A stretch of DNA of 64,000 bases from Acidipropionibacterium sp. (GTDB lineage: Bacteria > Actinomycetota > Actinomycetes > Propionibacteriales > Propionibacteriaceae), in assembly GCA_022647765.1 (NCBI GenBank), contig JALCLH010000006.1, forward strand, positions 124,001-188,000, read 5' to 3'. This document shows positions 52,146-61,266 of the stretch, piece by piece (within the stretch, counting starts at the first letter, position 1; every line of letters begins with the position of its first letter). The notes beneath the pieces were generated by a model. It was not told the DNA's origin. It did no database searches and saw nothing but the letters and a program-made list of their open reading frames with translations. The translations under genes were made by a program, and so were the position numbers.

Positions 52146-53492
52146 TCACGACCTGGCGGCCGCGGTCTCCCCGATCGTCTGGATCAGCACGTCCAGCGCC
52201 TCGTCGAGCAGGGAATCCTCGATGACGAAGGGCGGCAGCAGCCTGAGCACCTGGTGGTCGAGGCCGCAGTCCAGCAGGATGACGCCGGCCCGCTGGCAGC
52301 GGCTCATCACCTCCGCGACGAACTCCCCGTCGGGCTCCTTGGTCGTCGTCTCGGTGCCGGGCCTGACGAACTCCAGGCCGATCATGGCGCCGCGACCGCG
52401 GATCTCGGCGAGTCCGGGGTAGTCGACTTCGGCCAGCCGGGCCGTGATCCGGCGTCCGATCTCGGCGGCGCGGGCGTCGAGATGATGATCCTCCATGTAG
52501 TGGAGGGCGGCGGCCGAGGCCGCGCAGGCCACCGGATTGCCGCCGTAGGTGCCTCCCAGACCGCCGGTCTGGACGGCGTCCATGATCTCGGCCCGCCCGG
52601 TGACCGCGGCCATCGGGAGGCCGCCGCCGATCCCCTTGGCCATCGACATCAGGTCCGGGATGACGTCCTCATGCTGGCAGGCGAACCAGTCGCCGGTCCG
52701 GCAGGCCCCCGACTGCACCTCGTCGGCTCCGAAGACGACGCCGTTGCGGTGACACCAGTCGACCAGCGCGGGCAGGAACCCCGGGGCGGGGACGACGAAT
52801 CCGCCCTCGCCCTGGATGGGCTCGATGACCAGGGCCGCGACATTCTCGGCGCCCACATAGGTCTCGATCCACCTGATGGCCCGGCTGGCCGCCTGCGGCC
52901 CGTCCAGCCCGTCCCGGAACGGGTAGGACATCGGAGCGCGGTAGACCTCCGGGGCGTAGGGGCCGAATCCCTGCTTGTAGGGCATGTTCTTCGAGGTCAT
53001 GGCCAGGGTGAGGTTGGTCCGGCCGTGATAGGACCCCTCGAAGACCACGACTGCCGGTCGCCCGGTCGCCCGGCGGGCGATCTTGGCCAGGTTCTCGACC
53101 GCCTCCGAACCCGAGTTGACGAGCAGCGTCCGCTTCTCATGATCGCCCGGGGTGAGCCGGTTCAGCAGCTCGGCGACGGTGATGTAGGACTCGGTGGGGC
53201 TCACCATGAAACAGGTGTGGGTGATCCGCGAGACGGTGTCCTGGACGGCTGCGGCCACCTCGGGGTTGGCGGAGCCGACGCCGGTCACCGCGATGCCCGA
53301 GCCCAGATCGATGAACTGGTTGCCGTCGACGTCGCGGACGATCGCGCCCTGGGCGGACTCCACGTAGATCGGCAGCGACGAGCCGACTCCGTGGGGCACC
53401 GCCGAGGATCGTCGGGCGGCGAGCTCGCTCGAGCGCGGGCCCGGCACCGGGGTCACCAGCGATCTGCGCTGGTCCAGGCGAGTGGGTGTCAT
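52146..53492 (-). CDS. Class III aminotransferase (4-aminobutyrate aminotransferase-like)
   Basis: 448 aa PLP enzyme. GSGIAVTGVGSANPEV, LLVNSGSEAVENLAKIARRATG, VVFEGSYHGRT, LVIEPIQGEGGFVVP, and FGADEVQSGACRTG precede the PLP Lys in SMAKGIGGGLPMAAV. It transfers an omega-amino group, as in GABA or related amines. I start at MTPTRLDQRR (53492); upstream codons are unlike the family. It is encoded within the same cluster as the MFS transporter and two amidohydrolases, consistent with use of an amine substrate. Confidence 0.88.
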   Translation of the reverse strand: MTPTRLDQRRSLVTPVPGPRSSELAARRSSAVPHGVGSSLPIYVESAQGAIVRDVDGNQFIDLGSGIAVTGVGSANPEVAAAVQDTVSRITHTCFMVSPTESYITVAELLNRLTPGDHEKRTLLVNSGSEAVENLAKIARRATGRPAVVVFEGSYHGRTNLTLAMTSKNMPYKQGFGPYAPEVYRAPMSYPFRDGLDGPQAASRAIRWIETYVGAENVAALVIEPIQGEGGFVVPAPGFLPALVDWCHRNGVVFGADEVQSGACRTGDWFACQHEDVIPDLMSMAKGIGGGLPMAAVTGRAEIMDAVQTGGLGGTYGGNPVACAASAAALHYMEDHHLDARAAEIGRRITARLAEVDYPGLAEIRGRGAMIGLEFVRPGTETTTKEPDGEFVAEVMSRCQRAGVILLDCGLDHQVLRLLPPFVIEDSLLDEALDVLIQTIGETAAARS

Positions 53493-53594
53493 GACATCTG
53501 TGGACAAGGGAAAACCTCGACTTCCGTGGTTGTCGTAGGGGACTGCCGGTGTGAGAACCGGCACTCTGTGCAGGGTTGTGCGGGGGCGAGGGCC

Positions 53595-54927
53595 TCAGTA
53601 CTTGATGCTCGGGTCCCCGACGCTGAGTCGGGGCGCAAGAAGAGCGCTCACCAGGGTCAGCAGCGAGAGGACGATGAGCAGCACCGGGGCCGGCCACCAG
53701 CTGCCACCGGCCGAGGCGACCAGGGCGGCCGCGATCAGCGGCATGAAGCCGCTGAAGATCGCACCGATGTTCGTCGCGGAGGTGACGCCGCTCAGCCGCA
53801 GGTTGGGCGGGAAGAGTGCGGTGAGAATGGCTCCCTGGGCCGCGTAGCAGATCGATGCGACGGTGACGCCGAGGGTGATGGCGAGGACCACCAGGACGGG
53901 GTTCTTGGAGATCAGCATGAAGAAGACCGGGAACGCGATGACGGCGGTGAGGATGGCGCCGGCGGCCATCACCCGGCTGGGGCCGTACTTCACGCCGAGA
54001 CGTCCACCCACCCACAGGATGATGGCCTCCCCGACGGCGGCGACCATGGCCGCCAGCAGCAACAGGCTGGAGCTGAGTTTGAGGGTCGTCCTTGCCGTAG
54101 CTCTGCGCGAAGGTCGTGACGATGTAGAAGCCGCCGATGCCCACCAGCGAGGCGAGGAATCCCACGATGATCTGGGGGAAGTGGGTGCGGAAGACCTCGA
54201 TGAGGGGGACCTTGGCGATCTCCTTGGACTCTTCGACCTGTTCGAAGACGGGGGACTCCTCCATGCTCCTCCGGATGAAGTAGGCCACGATCAGCAGCGG
54301 GATCGCGAGCAGGAAGGGGATTCGCCAGCCCCACCGTGAGAAGAAGGCCTCGGTGGTGAGGGCGGAGGTGATGAAGAAGGCGGAGGACGACAGGATGGTG
54401 CCGACCGGGCTGCCGAACTGGGGGAGGACGGCGTACCAGGCCCGCTGCGCGGTCGGCGCGTGCTCGGCCGCCAGGGTGACTGCGCCCGACCACTCGCCGC
54501 CCACTGCCAGGCCTTGGAGGAACCTCAGGGTGGCCAGCAGGGTGGGCGCCCAGATCCCGATGGAGGACGCCGGTGGCAGGAGGCCGATGAGTGCCGTCGC
54601 CCCGCCGATCCCGAAGATAGTGATCATCAGGACTGAGCGTCTGCCGACCTTGTCGCCGAGGGTGCCGAAGATGATCCCGCCGACCGGGCGGGCGACGAAT
54701 CCGATGGCGAAGGTCGCAAACGAGCTCATGATCGCAACCCATGGATTCTCGCCGGAGAAGAACTGCGTTCCGAATACCAGCGCGGCCGCCGTGGAGAACA
54801 GGTAGAAGTCGTACCACTCCATGGCGGTTCCGACGAAAGCAGCCAATGAAGCGCGCCGCGCGATGTGCGGGTCTGTCTGGATGCCACCTTCGCCCGTGCT
54901 GGATGTGCTGCTGATGGTTGTGGACAT
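53595..54927 (-). CDS. MFS metabolite:H+ symporter, ProP/ShiA-like (frameshifted)
   Basis: About 440 aa with twelve membrane helices. It has the family marks AAFVGTAMEWYDFYLF at the N-terminus, GTLGDKVGRRSVLMITI, RFLQGLAVGGEWSGAVTLAAEHAP and GWRIPFLLAIPLL. It imports an organic solute (relatives take up shikimate, betaine, citrate or osmolytes). The frame changes near 54085: GKDD is followed in another frame by LKLSSSLLLLAAMV. One C in a CCC run explains it. GGAGGATTGTG precedes the ATG. Confidence 0.87.
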
Positions 54928-54991
54928 CACAATCCTCCGGTTTCTGAGATCTGTGGAGATCGCCGACGGTTCAGGTTGAAATGAATGATCG

Positions 54992-56647
54992 TCATAGATT
55001 CTGGTAGGTGAATTTCCCGCCCAGAACGGTGGCTCTGACGGGGGTCTGTGAAATGGTCTCGGGCTCCGCGTCGAGAAGATTGACGCCGAGTGCGACGAAA
55101 TCGGCAAGATAGCCTCGCGCGAGCCGGCCCTTGGTGCTCGCGAAGCCGGTGGCCGCCGCGGAACCGGTGGTGTAGCACTCGAGCGCCTCGCGCACTGACA
55201 GGCATTCCTTGCGCGGCCCGAAGAGCTGGCCCTCGCCGGTGGTCCGGGTGACGAACTTCTCGATGCCCAGCAGTGCGGACTCGCTGGCGCAGGGGGCGTC
55301 CGAGCTGCCCGGCAGGATGATCCCGGCGTCCAGGAGGGACTTCCCGCGATAGGTGAACTGCAGCCGTTCGGGAGTGAGGGCGCCGATGATCCCGTCGCCC
55401 ATGTTGTCGAAGAAGACCGACTGGGTGGTGGGGACCACTCCCAACTGGGCGATTCGTTGCAGCTGGTCGGGGCGCAGCACCGCCGCGTGCTCCACGCGCA
55501 GGGGCAGCAGGGGTTTGCGCCGGGTGAGGGAGAGCGCCGTGGCGTAGGCGTCGAGGGCGACGTCGATGCCGTGGTCGCCGATCGCGTGGGTGGCGACGCT
55601 CCATCCGGAGCGGATGGCGTCAGGTGATCTGCGCCGTGAGGGTGGCGGCGTCGTGCTGCAGGTAGCCGCAGTTGTCGGGTGTGCCGCGGTAGGGCGCCGT
55701 CATGGCCGCGGTCTCCCCGCACAGGGACCCGTCCGCGAAGACCTTGACCGGGCCCGAGGGAGAGCATGTCGTCGCCCAGTCCGGTGCGGATGCCGAGATC
55801 CAGACCGAGTCCGAAGTCGTCATCGGCGGCGGCGCCGATGGGGTGCAGGGTGTCGATGGTGGGCATCACCTGCGCGCGGACCGGCAGCCGGTCGGCGTCG
55901 CGAAGCTGCTGGTAGGCGAGCAGTTGGATCGGAGAGTCGCCGATCCAGCCGTCTCCCACGCCGGCGTCGGTGAGGCTTGTGATCCCCTGTGAGGCGAGGC
56001 GCTGGCCGGCGGCTCGGATCGCCCGGGCGATGGTTTCGGTGGAGTACGGCTTGAACAGGTTCTGGACGAGGTTCTGAGCGTTCTCCTGAACCAGTCCGGT
56101 GGGGCTGCCCGACTCGTCGCGCACCACCCGGCCGCCCCTCCGGGTCATGGAAGCCCGGGTCGGTGGCGCCGATGAGTTCGAGCGCGACGGTGTTGACGAC
56201 CGAGGCGTGCCCGGAGGTGTGGCGCATGAACAACGGATGGCCCCGGGTGATGCTGTCCAGTCGTGCGATGTCGGGGTAGCGCCCGCCGAACCGATGGTGG
56301 TCGAATCCAGTGCACAGCACCCAGTCGGAGTCGTTGAAAGCGCCGGCATTCTCGCGCTCGGTCAGCCAGTCGGCAATACGGTCGTAGAGGGCGTCGAGAA
56401 CCGTGAGATCGGTGAGATCGATCTCGGACAGGGTCCGGCCGAGCCATGCGGTATGTATGTGGACGTCGTTGAAACCGGGGACGACGAAGGCGCCATCCAG
56501 GTCCACCCGAGTATCGGGGACGACGTCGTCGAGTTCCTCGTCGAGGCCGACGATCCGGCCATTGAGGACACCGATTCGCGATGCTGTCGGATGCTGTGAA
56601 TCAAGGGTGACGAACGACGCATTCTCGAATATCGAATCGATTCTCAC
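54992..56647 (-). CDS. YtcJ-like amidohydrolase 2 (frameshifted)
   Basis: About 550 aa, paralogous to the protein encoded at 48169-49833. Metal motif FNDVHIHTAWLG near residue 65, KVFADGSLCGETAAM, SVATHAIGDHGIDVALDAY and LPGSSDAPCASESALLGI. Three frame changes are needed, near 56140 (after GFHDPEG), near 55755 (before PVKVFADGS) and near 55620 (before SGWSVATHA). All blocks are conserved, so assembly indels are the simplest explanation. It lies upstream of the MFS transporter gene and is divergent from the PucR-type regulator gene. Confidence 0.83.
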
Positions 56648-56820
56648 ACTGCATCTCCCTATGGGATTTCTTGATGCCGTCCACTAGTTATTACGGGAGA
56701 TAAGTTTAGCGAGAGTGCGCCACGCTACCGCTGGGAATGAGCACCCAGTTCTTGCGATGATCTTGTGCATCTGCCCAATCGACGGCCACTTGCCAAGAGC
56801 GAGAAACGTGGCAGAAATAA

Positions 56821-56862
56821 TCCTGCAACAATTCGGCGCGACTGAAACCTTCCTGTAACAAT
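56821..56862. promoter_or_regulatory. Direct repeat in the pucR/amidohydrolase intergenic region
   Basis: tcctgcaacaat (56821-56832) and tcctgtaacaat (56851-56862) repeat with a 30-bp period in the 247-bp gap between divergent starts. A candidate site for the PucR-type regulator. Confidence 0.35.
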
Positions 56863-56894
56863 CACGCACTGAAGCTCTCGCCTACGCTGGTGAT

Positions 56895-58071
56895 GTGGAT
56901 GATCAAGACGAACGCTGGTCCGAGCTCATCCTTGAGCTTTACGGGCACCGGGATGTGCTGGTGGAGAGGTTCCTCGCCCAGATGCGGCTGCGCGGAGACT
57001 ACGACTCCTACGGCGTCACCCGGGAGGATCTGGAGGCGACCGCCTTCAAGGCGTACGAGGCGATTCTGCGCTACGTCGTCGAGAGCGATCCGGCGCCACG
57101 ATCCCCGGCTGGACCTTGCTGCCACGCTGGGGCGGCGCCGGGCCCGCCAGCACGTCGCGCTGGACGATCTCGGCGTGGTGATCTCCATCGACTTCCAGGT
57201 GATCTGGCAACTGCTGTGCGAGCTCGCCGATCCCGCCGATGACTCGCTGCTGGTGAGAAAGGTCGCGGATCTGTGGGAGGCGGTCGACGGCTTCCGCCGC
57301 GCGACCGAGGAGAAGTACCACGCAGAGGCGATGAGTATGGCGGGCGAGCTGGCCAAGGAGCGGGAGGCGCTGCTGCGCGACTTCCTGGGCTCGACCGTTC
57401 CGTCGGAACCCGCAGTGAACTCGGTGGCCAAGGCCTTCGGGCTCGATCCGGGAGGCGGCTACACGGCATGCGCGGGCCTGGAGCGGGAGCGGCTCGGAGG
57501 AGCGCTGCAGGCGATGGAGAGCTTCTCGAAGAGGGTGATCACCTGGACCGACGCCGATGACGGGTGGATGGTCTTCTGGCCCTCGGACCTGCAGGGGGCT
57601 CCCCTCCGGGGGTTGGAGGGTGTCAGCTGCGGATACCTGGATGGCGTGGATGGGCTCGGGAGGGTTCCCGAGAGTCTTCGCGTCGTCCGGTCCTTCATGA
57701 GGGTTGTCGGGGATCGCGCCGACGAGGGTCCGATGGACATCGAGGAGCGGTGGGCGCTGCTGGTGTCTCTCGACCTGAGCGCGGCGATCCCCAGCCTCTT
57801 CGCGGGGATCTCGGACAGGCTGTCGAGGTCGCGCAGTCAGGAACGCAGCCGGATCATCGAGACCGTCGGGAGTTACATGAGAACCGGAAGCGTGAGCGAG
57901 ACCGCCCGGGAGTGCTTCTGCCACCGGAACACGGTCCTCAACCGGATCAAGGCCTTCGGCGAGCTCACCTCCCTTGATCTGAACGTTCCCGGAGACCTGG
58001 CGCTCGCCTATCTGTTCGTCGAGAAGGCGGGAGGATCCCTGGTGGCCGAGGGGGCATTCGGGTCGGTCTGA
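56895..58071 (+). CDS. PucR/CdaR-type transcriptional regulator (frameshifted)
   Basis: About 390 aa. The N-terminal part (MDDQDERWSELILELYGHRD onward) and a central ligand-binding region are followed by the PucR HTH_30 at the C-terminus: RIIETVGSYMRTGSVSETARECFCHRNTVLNRIKAFGELT. A frame change near 57095 joins RYVVESD to HDPRLDLAATLG. Members activate purine, amine or amino-acid catabolic genes. TACGCT (56883-56888) lies six nt before the GTG at 56895, so it is probably leaderless. It is divergent from the amidohydrolase/transporter cluster, its likely target. Confidence 0.83.
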
Positions 58072-58213
58072 TCGGCGCCGGATGTCCCGGATTCTCCCGC
58101 CCCGGTGCTTACGTCAATCATTGGAGGCTATTGAGCAGATCGCGCTTGACTAGGGGAGGCAGACCGTCCCTGCGACATCGTCACACAGGCACGGCCTTTT
58201 CCTCGAGACCCGA

Positions 58214-58972
58214 CTATGGGGCATACCGAGGCCGGTTGCACATATTGTCATCGGTGGAGAGCCGGAAGGCGTCTTCGTCCAACGAAGTCGTCCACAAGCG
58301 GAACGTGTCGGGTCGAAGAGGGCCACCGCTTTCGGAGACATCGCGCTTGAACCATTTCACGGCTTCGATATGGGTGTCACTGCGGTTGGCCTCATCCAGC
58401 GATGGGATGAGATCGGTATCTCGCGACGCCAGGACAACCGCGTCATAGATGCCGGTCTGAGCGAGCCGCACCATGGCGAGAGCGCATAGCACGTCTATGC
58501 CCTTCTCCTGAGGGGGATGTCCGGGATCGATCTCACGATGTCCGTTAACCCATTGGTACGTGTATTTCAGCGGTCTGTACGTGACGTTGAGATCGATCTC
58601 ATGAGCCTTGGTGTCCTTCAGTCAGCATTCCCTTTGCGCGAGATTGCGCCGATACTGATGCGGGCTGACGTCTTGACTGGGCAACCCTCAGTACACCTCG
58701 ACGCGGGCCGCGATCGCTTCTGGATACCCTTTTCTTGCGTTCGCGGCCGACTTCGCCCGTGCGAGCTGTTCGGCGAACCATACGGGGTGGATGAGCGCGT
58801 CCTCACGCGGCTGATCGGGCAGGAAAACATCTGCGGCAGTCAGGTGGACGTTCTGATAATCGATGACGAGAGCGAAGCGCTGTCGGCCGCCATGGTCAGG
58901 TATGCACCCCTCCATGTAGGGGAGAAATAAACCCCGCCAGTCCCGGAGGACGGCGGGGAGGAATACATGCAT
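58214..58972 (-). pseudogene. NYN-domain (LabA/DUF88-like) ribonuclease pseudogene
   Basis: 253 codons in one frame carry a whole NYN domain: VIDYQNVHLTAADVF at the start, NVTYRPLKYTYQWVNGHREID in the middle, then EKGIDVLCALAMVRLAQTG and VVLASRDTDLIPSLDEANRS. Two in-frame TGA codons interrupt it, at 58688-58690 (after VEVY, where relatives have Arg) and 58622-58624 (after REC, where relatives have Trp). No frameshift is needed. NYN proteins are PIN-like RNases found in accessory regions. Nonsense changes from CGA and TGG to TGA suggest real decay. Confidence 0.75.
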
Positions 58973-59071
58973 TGAACCATGCTCGTCATCTCAGCACAAG
59001 TGGCGGTCGCGTGAGGCATGGCGGGGGGCTGACGCGTCGTGAGTACCTCGCCATGGGGCTTAGCTCAGTTC

Positions 59072-59821
59072 TCAGACCCTTCCCGTCAGACTCTCCTCGC
59101 TCGGTGCCGCGGCAACCGCCGCGGCGATCGCCGCGGGATCCAGCCCGAGCACTCGAAGGCATCCCTTGGCAATGATCCGGGCCGCCTCGGGGCCGACGTC
59201 ACCGTCCTGGCGGAGCGGGATCACCGACTCCACCAGCTGCATCACCAGCGCCCCGGCCAGCTCCTCGTTGATCCCGGGCAGGGGGGTCACCTGGGCCCCG
59301 AGATCGCCGTACATGCTCTGCAACTCATCCCGCAGGGCCCGGAACTGGGTGTAGTGCTCATCGGCCCGCACTTCCGGCAGGATGTACAGGGCGGCGATGT
59401 TGTGCGGCGCGGTGCGCAGCATGTTCACATCCGACAGCGCCAGCGCGTAGAGCGCCGCAGCCGGGTCACCGCCGTCCAGCATCCACTGCCAGATCCGCCG
59501 ACCCGCCTCCAGACTCGGCCGGACGGTCCGCTCCAGCAGCTCCAGCAGAATGTCGGCCTTCGCGGCGAAGTAGTGGTACATGGTGGCCTGACGAATCCCG
59601 GCCCGCTCGGCGATGTGACGGGTCGTCGTCCCACCCAGACCCTGCTTGATGAACAGCACGGCCGCGGCGTCGAGGATCTCCTCGCGCGTCTCACCGGTCA
59701 CCTCGTCGGCGCGAGGTCGTCCCGGGTTCCGTCGCTTGGTTGTCTGCGCCACACGGCGAAGTATCCCATCCATCACCGAACCCGCTTCCCAGCACGCCGA
59801 ATACGCCGCCAGCTCAGTCAT
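59072..59821 (-). CDS. TetR-family regulator of the urea operon
   Basis: 249 aa. The HTH is ILDAAAVLFIKQGLGGTTTRHIAERAGIRQATMYHYFAAKADILLELLERTV, then a helical ligand domain. The ATG at 59821 overlaps the stop of the allophanate hydrolase gene by four nt, so it belongs to the operon; a later ATG (59773) is an alternative. Such regulators often respond to nitrogen compounds. The C-terminal 20 residues are Ala-rich. Confidence 0.87.
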   Translation of the reverse strand: MTELAAYSACWEAGSVMDGILRRVAQTTKRRNPGRPRADEVTGETREEILDAAAVLFIKQGLGGTTTRHIAERAGIRQATMYHYFAAKADILLELLERTVRPSLEAGRRIWQWMLDGGDPAAALYALALSDVNMLRTAPHNIAALYILPEVRADEHYTQFRALRDELQSMYGDLGAQVTPLPGINEELAGALVMQLVESVIPLRQDGDVGPEAARIIAKGCLRVLGLDPAAIAAAVAAAPSEESLTGRV

Positions 59822-61266
59822 CCCAGCGTCTCCCCGATCGACGCCAGGAGCCCATCGCTGCCGGCCCGCCCGGTCAGCATGACGCCGAAGGGCAGCCCCT
59901 CGACCTCGCCGGCCGGCACCGCGACGGCAGCCATGTCGAGCAGGTTCGCGAAATTGGTGAACCGCCCCAGATCCGCGTTGACGCCGACCGGATCGGCGGC
60001 CACCGCGGCCAGCGTCGGGTGCTGGGTGGTGGTCGGGGTCAGCAGGGCGTCGACGCCGGCCATCCGGCGTGCCGCCTCGACCCCGAGCTCCCTCAGCCGC
60101 CGCTGGGCCCTCAACAGGTCGACCGCGCTCCAGGAGCCCGAGTTGAGCACGATGGCCGAGACAGTGGGATCGAGGCCCTCCCCGATCTCGTCGCGGTGCG
60201 CCTCGACGAACTCCCCGACCGCCTCGTGCCGCTGCGCCACCAGGGCCGACTCGTAGAGCATCCGCGCGGCCTCCAGCATCGGGTCCAGGTCGATCTCGAC
60301 GACATCGATCCCCCCGTCCCGGCAGCTCCCGACCACCTCGGCGAAGGCCTCGGCCCAGCCCGCAGCCAGGGCGCCGATCTGCTCGGGATGGGGGACGCCG
60401 ATCCGCCGGCGCCGGTTCTCGGCACTGTCGATGACGACGCCGTCCACCACAGTCTCGCCGAACCGCGCCTCCGCGATCTCGGCCGCCGGCGACGTCATCA
60501 CCCCCAGAGCACTGCGTGCCAGCGGCAGCTCACGGGCGAAGACGGTGACACAGTCCAGCGTCTGGCAGGCCGGCACGACCCCGATGGTGGGCACCAGGCC
60601 CCGGGTGGGTTTGAGCCCGACGATCCCATTGAGGGCCGCCGGGACCCGACCGGAGCCCGCGGTATCGGTGCCCAGGGCGATGTCGACGATCCCCAGCGCC
60701 ACCGCGACGCCCGATCCGGCGCTCGAACCTCCGGAGATCCGCGACGGATCCCAGGCATTGCAAACCGCGCCGTAGGGGCTGCGGGTCCCGACCAGCCCGG
60801 TGGCGAACTGATCCAGGTTCGTCTTGCCGATCACCAGCGCCCCGGCGGCCCGCAGCCGGGCCACCGCGGGGGCATCGGCGGACGGCTGGTACGCGTACGA
60901 CGGGGCGCCGGCGGTGGTCGGCATCCCCGCCACGTCGATGTTGTCCTTCACCGCGACCAGGACGCCGCGCAGCGGCAGATCGGCGCCGCCTCCTTCGGCG
61001 CTGCTTCCGGCATCATCGACTCCGACAGAAACAGCGGCCGCCTCGTCGATCCTGCGCGCCTCGGCCAACGCGTCCTCGGCCTCGCGCAGATGGATCCACA
61101 CCTCGGAACGATCCACCTCCGCGATCCGCCGGTAGGCGGCCTCGACCCGGTCGACAACACTCTCCGCAGCACTATTCATCCTGGTGAATCCCATGATCCG
61201 TTCGGCGACAGAGACTTCAGAGGTTCCAGAAATCTCCGAAGTACCAACGTTCGTATTGGCGCTCAT
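59818..61266 (-). CDS. atzF: Allophanate hydrolase (amidase domain)
   Basis: 482 aa. Hydrolyses allophanate, the product of urea carboxylase, to ammonia and CO2. Amidase-signature features are VAVKDNIDVAGMPTTAG (Lys), GGSSAGSGVAVALG (cis-Ser) and ALGTDTAGSGRVPAAL (nucleophile Ser), with the ACQTLDCVTVFA motif typical of AtzF. The C-terminal allophanate-specific domain of longer relatives is absent. The ATG overlaps the urea carboxylase stop by four nt, and the stop overlaps the TetR start. Confidence 0.9.
   Translation of the reverse strand: MSANTNVGTSEISGTSEVSVAERIMGFTRMNSAAESVVDRVEAAYRRIAEVDRSEVWIHLREAEDALAEARRIDEAAAVSVGVDDAGSSAEGGGADLPLRGVLVAVKDNIDVAGMPTTAGAPSYAYQPSADAPAVARLRAAGALVIGKTNLDQFATGLVGTRSPYGAVCNAWDPSRISGGSSAGSGVAVALGIVDIALGTDTAGSGRVPAALNGIVGLKPTRGLVPTIGVVPACQTLDCVTVFARELPLARSALGVMTSPAAEIAEARFGETVVDGVVIDSAENRRRRIGVPHPEQIGALAAGWAEAFAEVVGSCRDGGIDVVEIDLDPMLEAARMLYESALVAQRHEAVGEFVEAHRDEIGEGLDPTVSAIVLNSGSWSAVDLLRAQRRLRELGVEAARRMAGVDALLTPTTTQHPTLAAVAADPVGVNADLGRFTNFANLLDMAAVAVPAGEVEGLPFGVMLTGRAGSDGLLASIGETLG

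Noticed and set aside
58517..58930. A 137-codon plus-strand frame across the NYN gene
   Set aside because: It is antisense to a frame with clear NYN motifs and resembles no protein.
58214..58972. TGA recoding (selenocysteine or tryptophan) in the NYN gene
   Set aside because: One TGA replaces an expected Arg rather than Cys or Trp, no stem-loop stands out after either site, and no other gene here uses TGA as sense.
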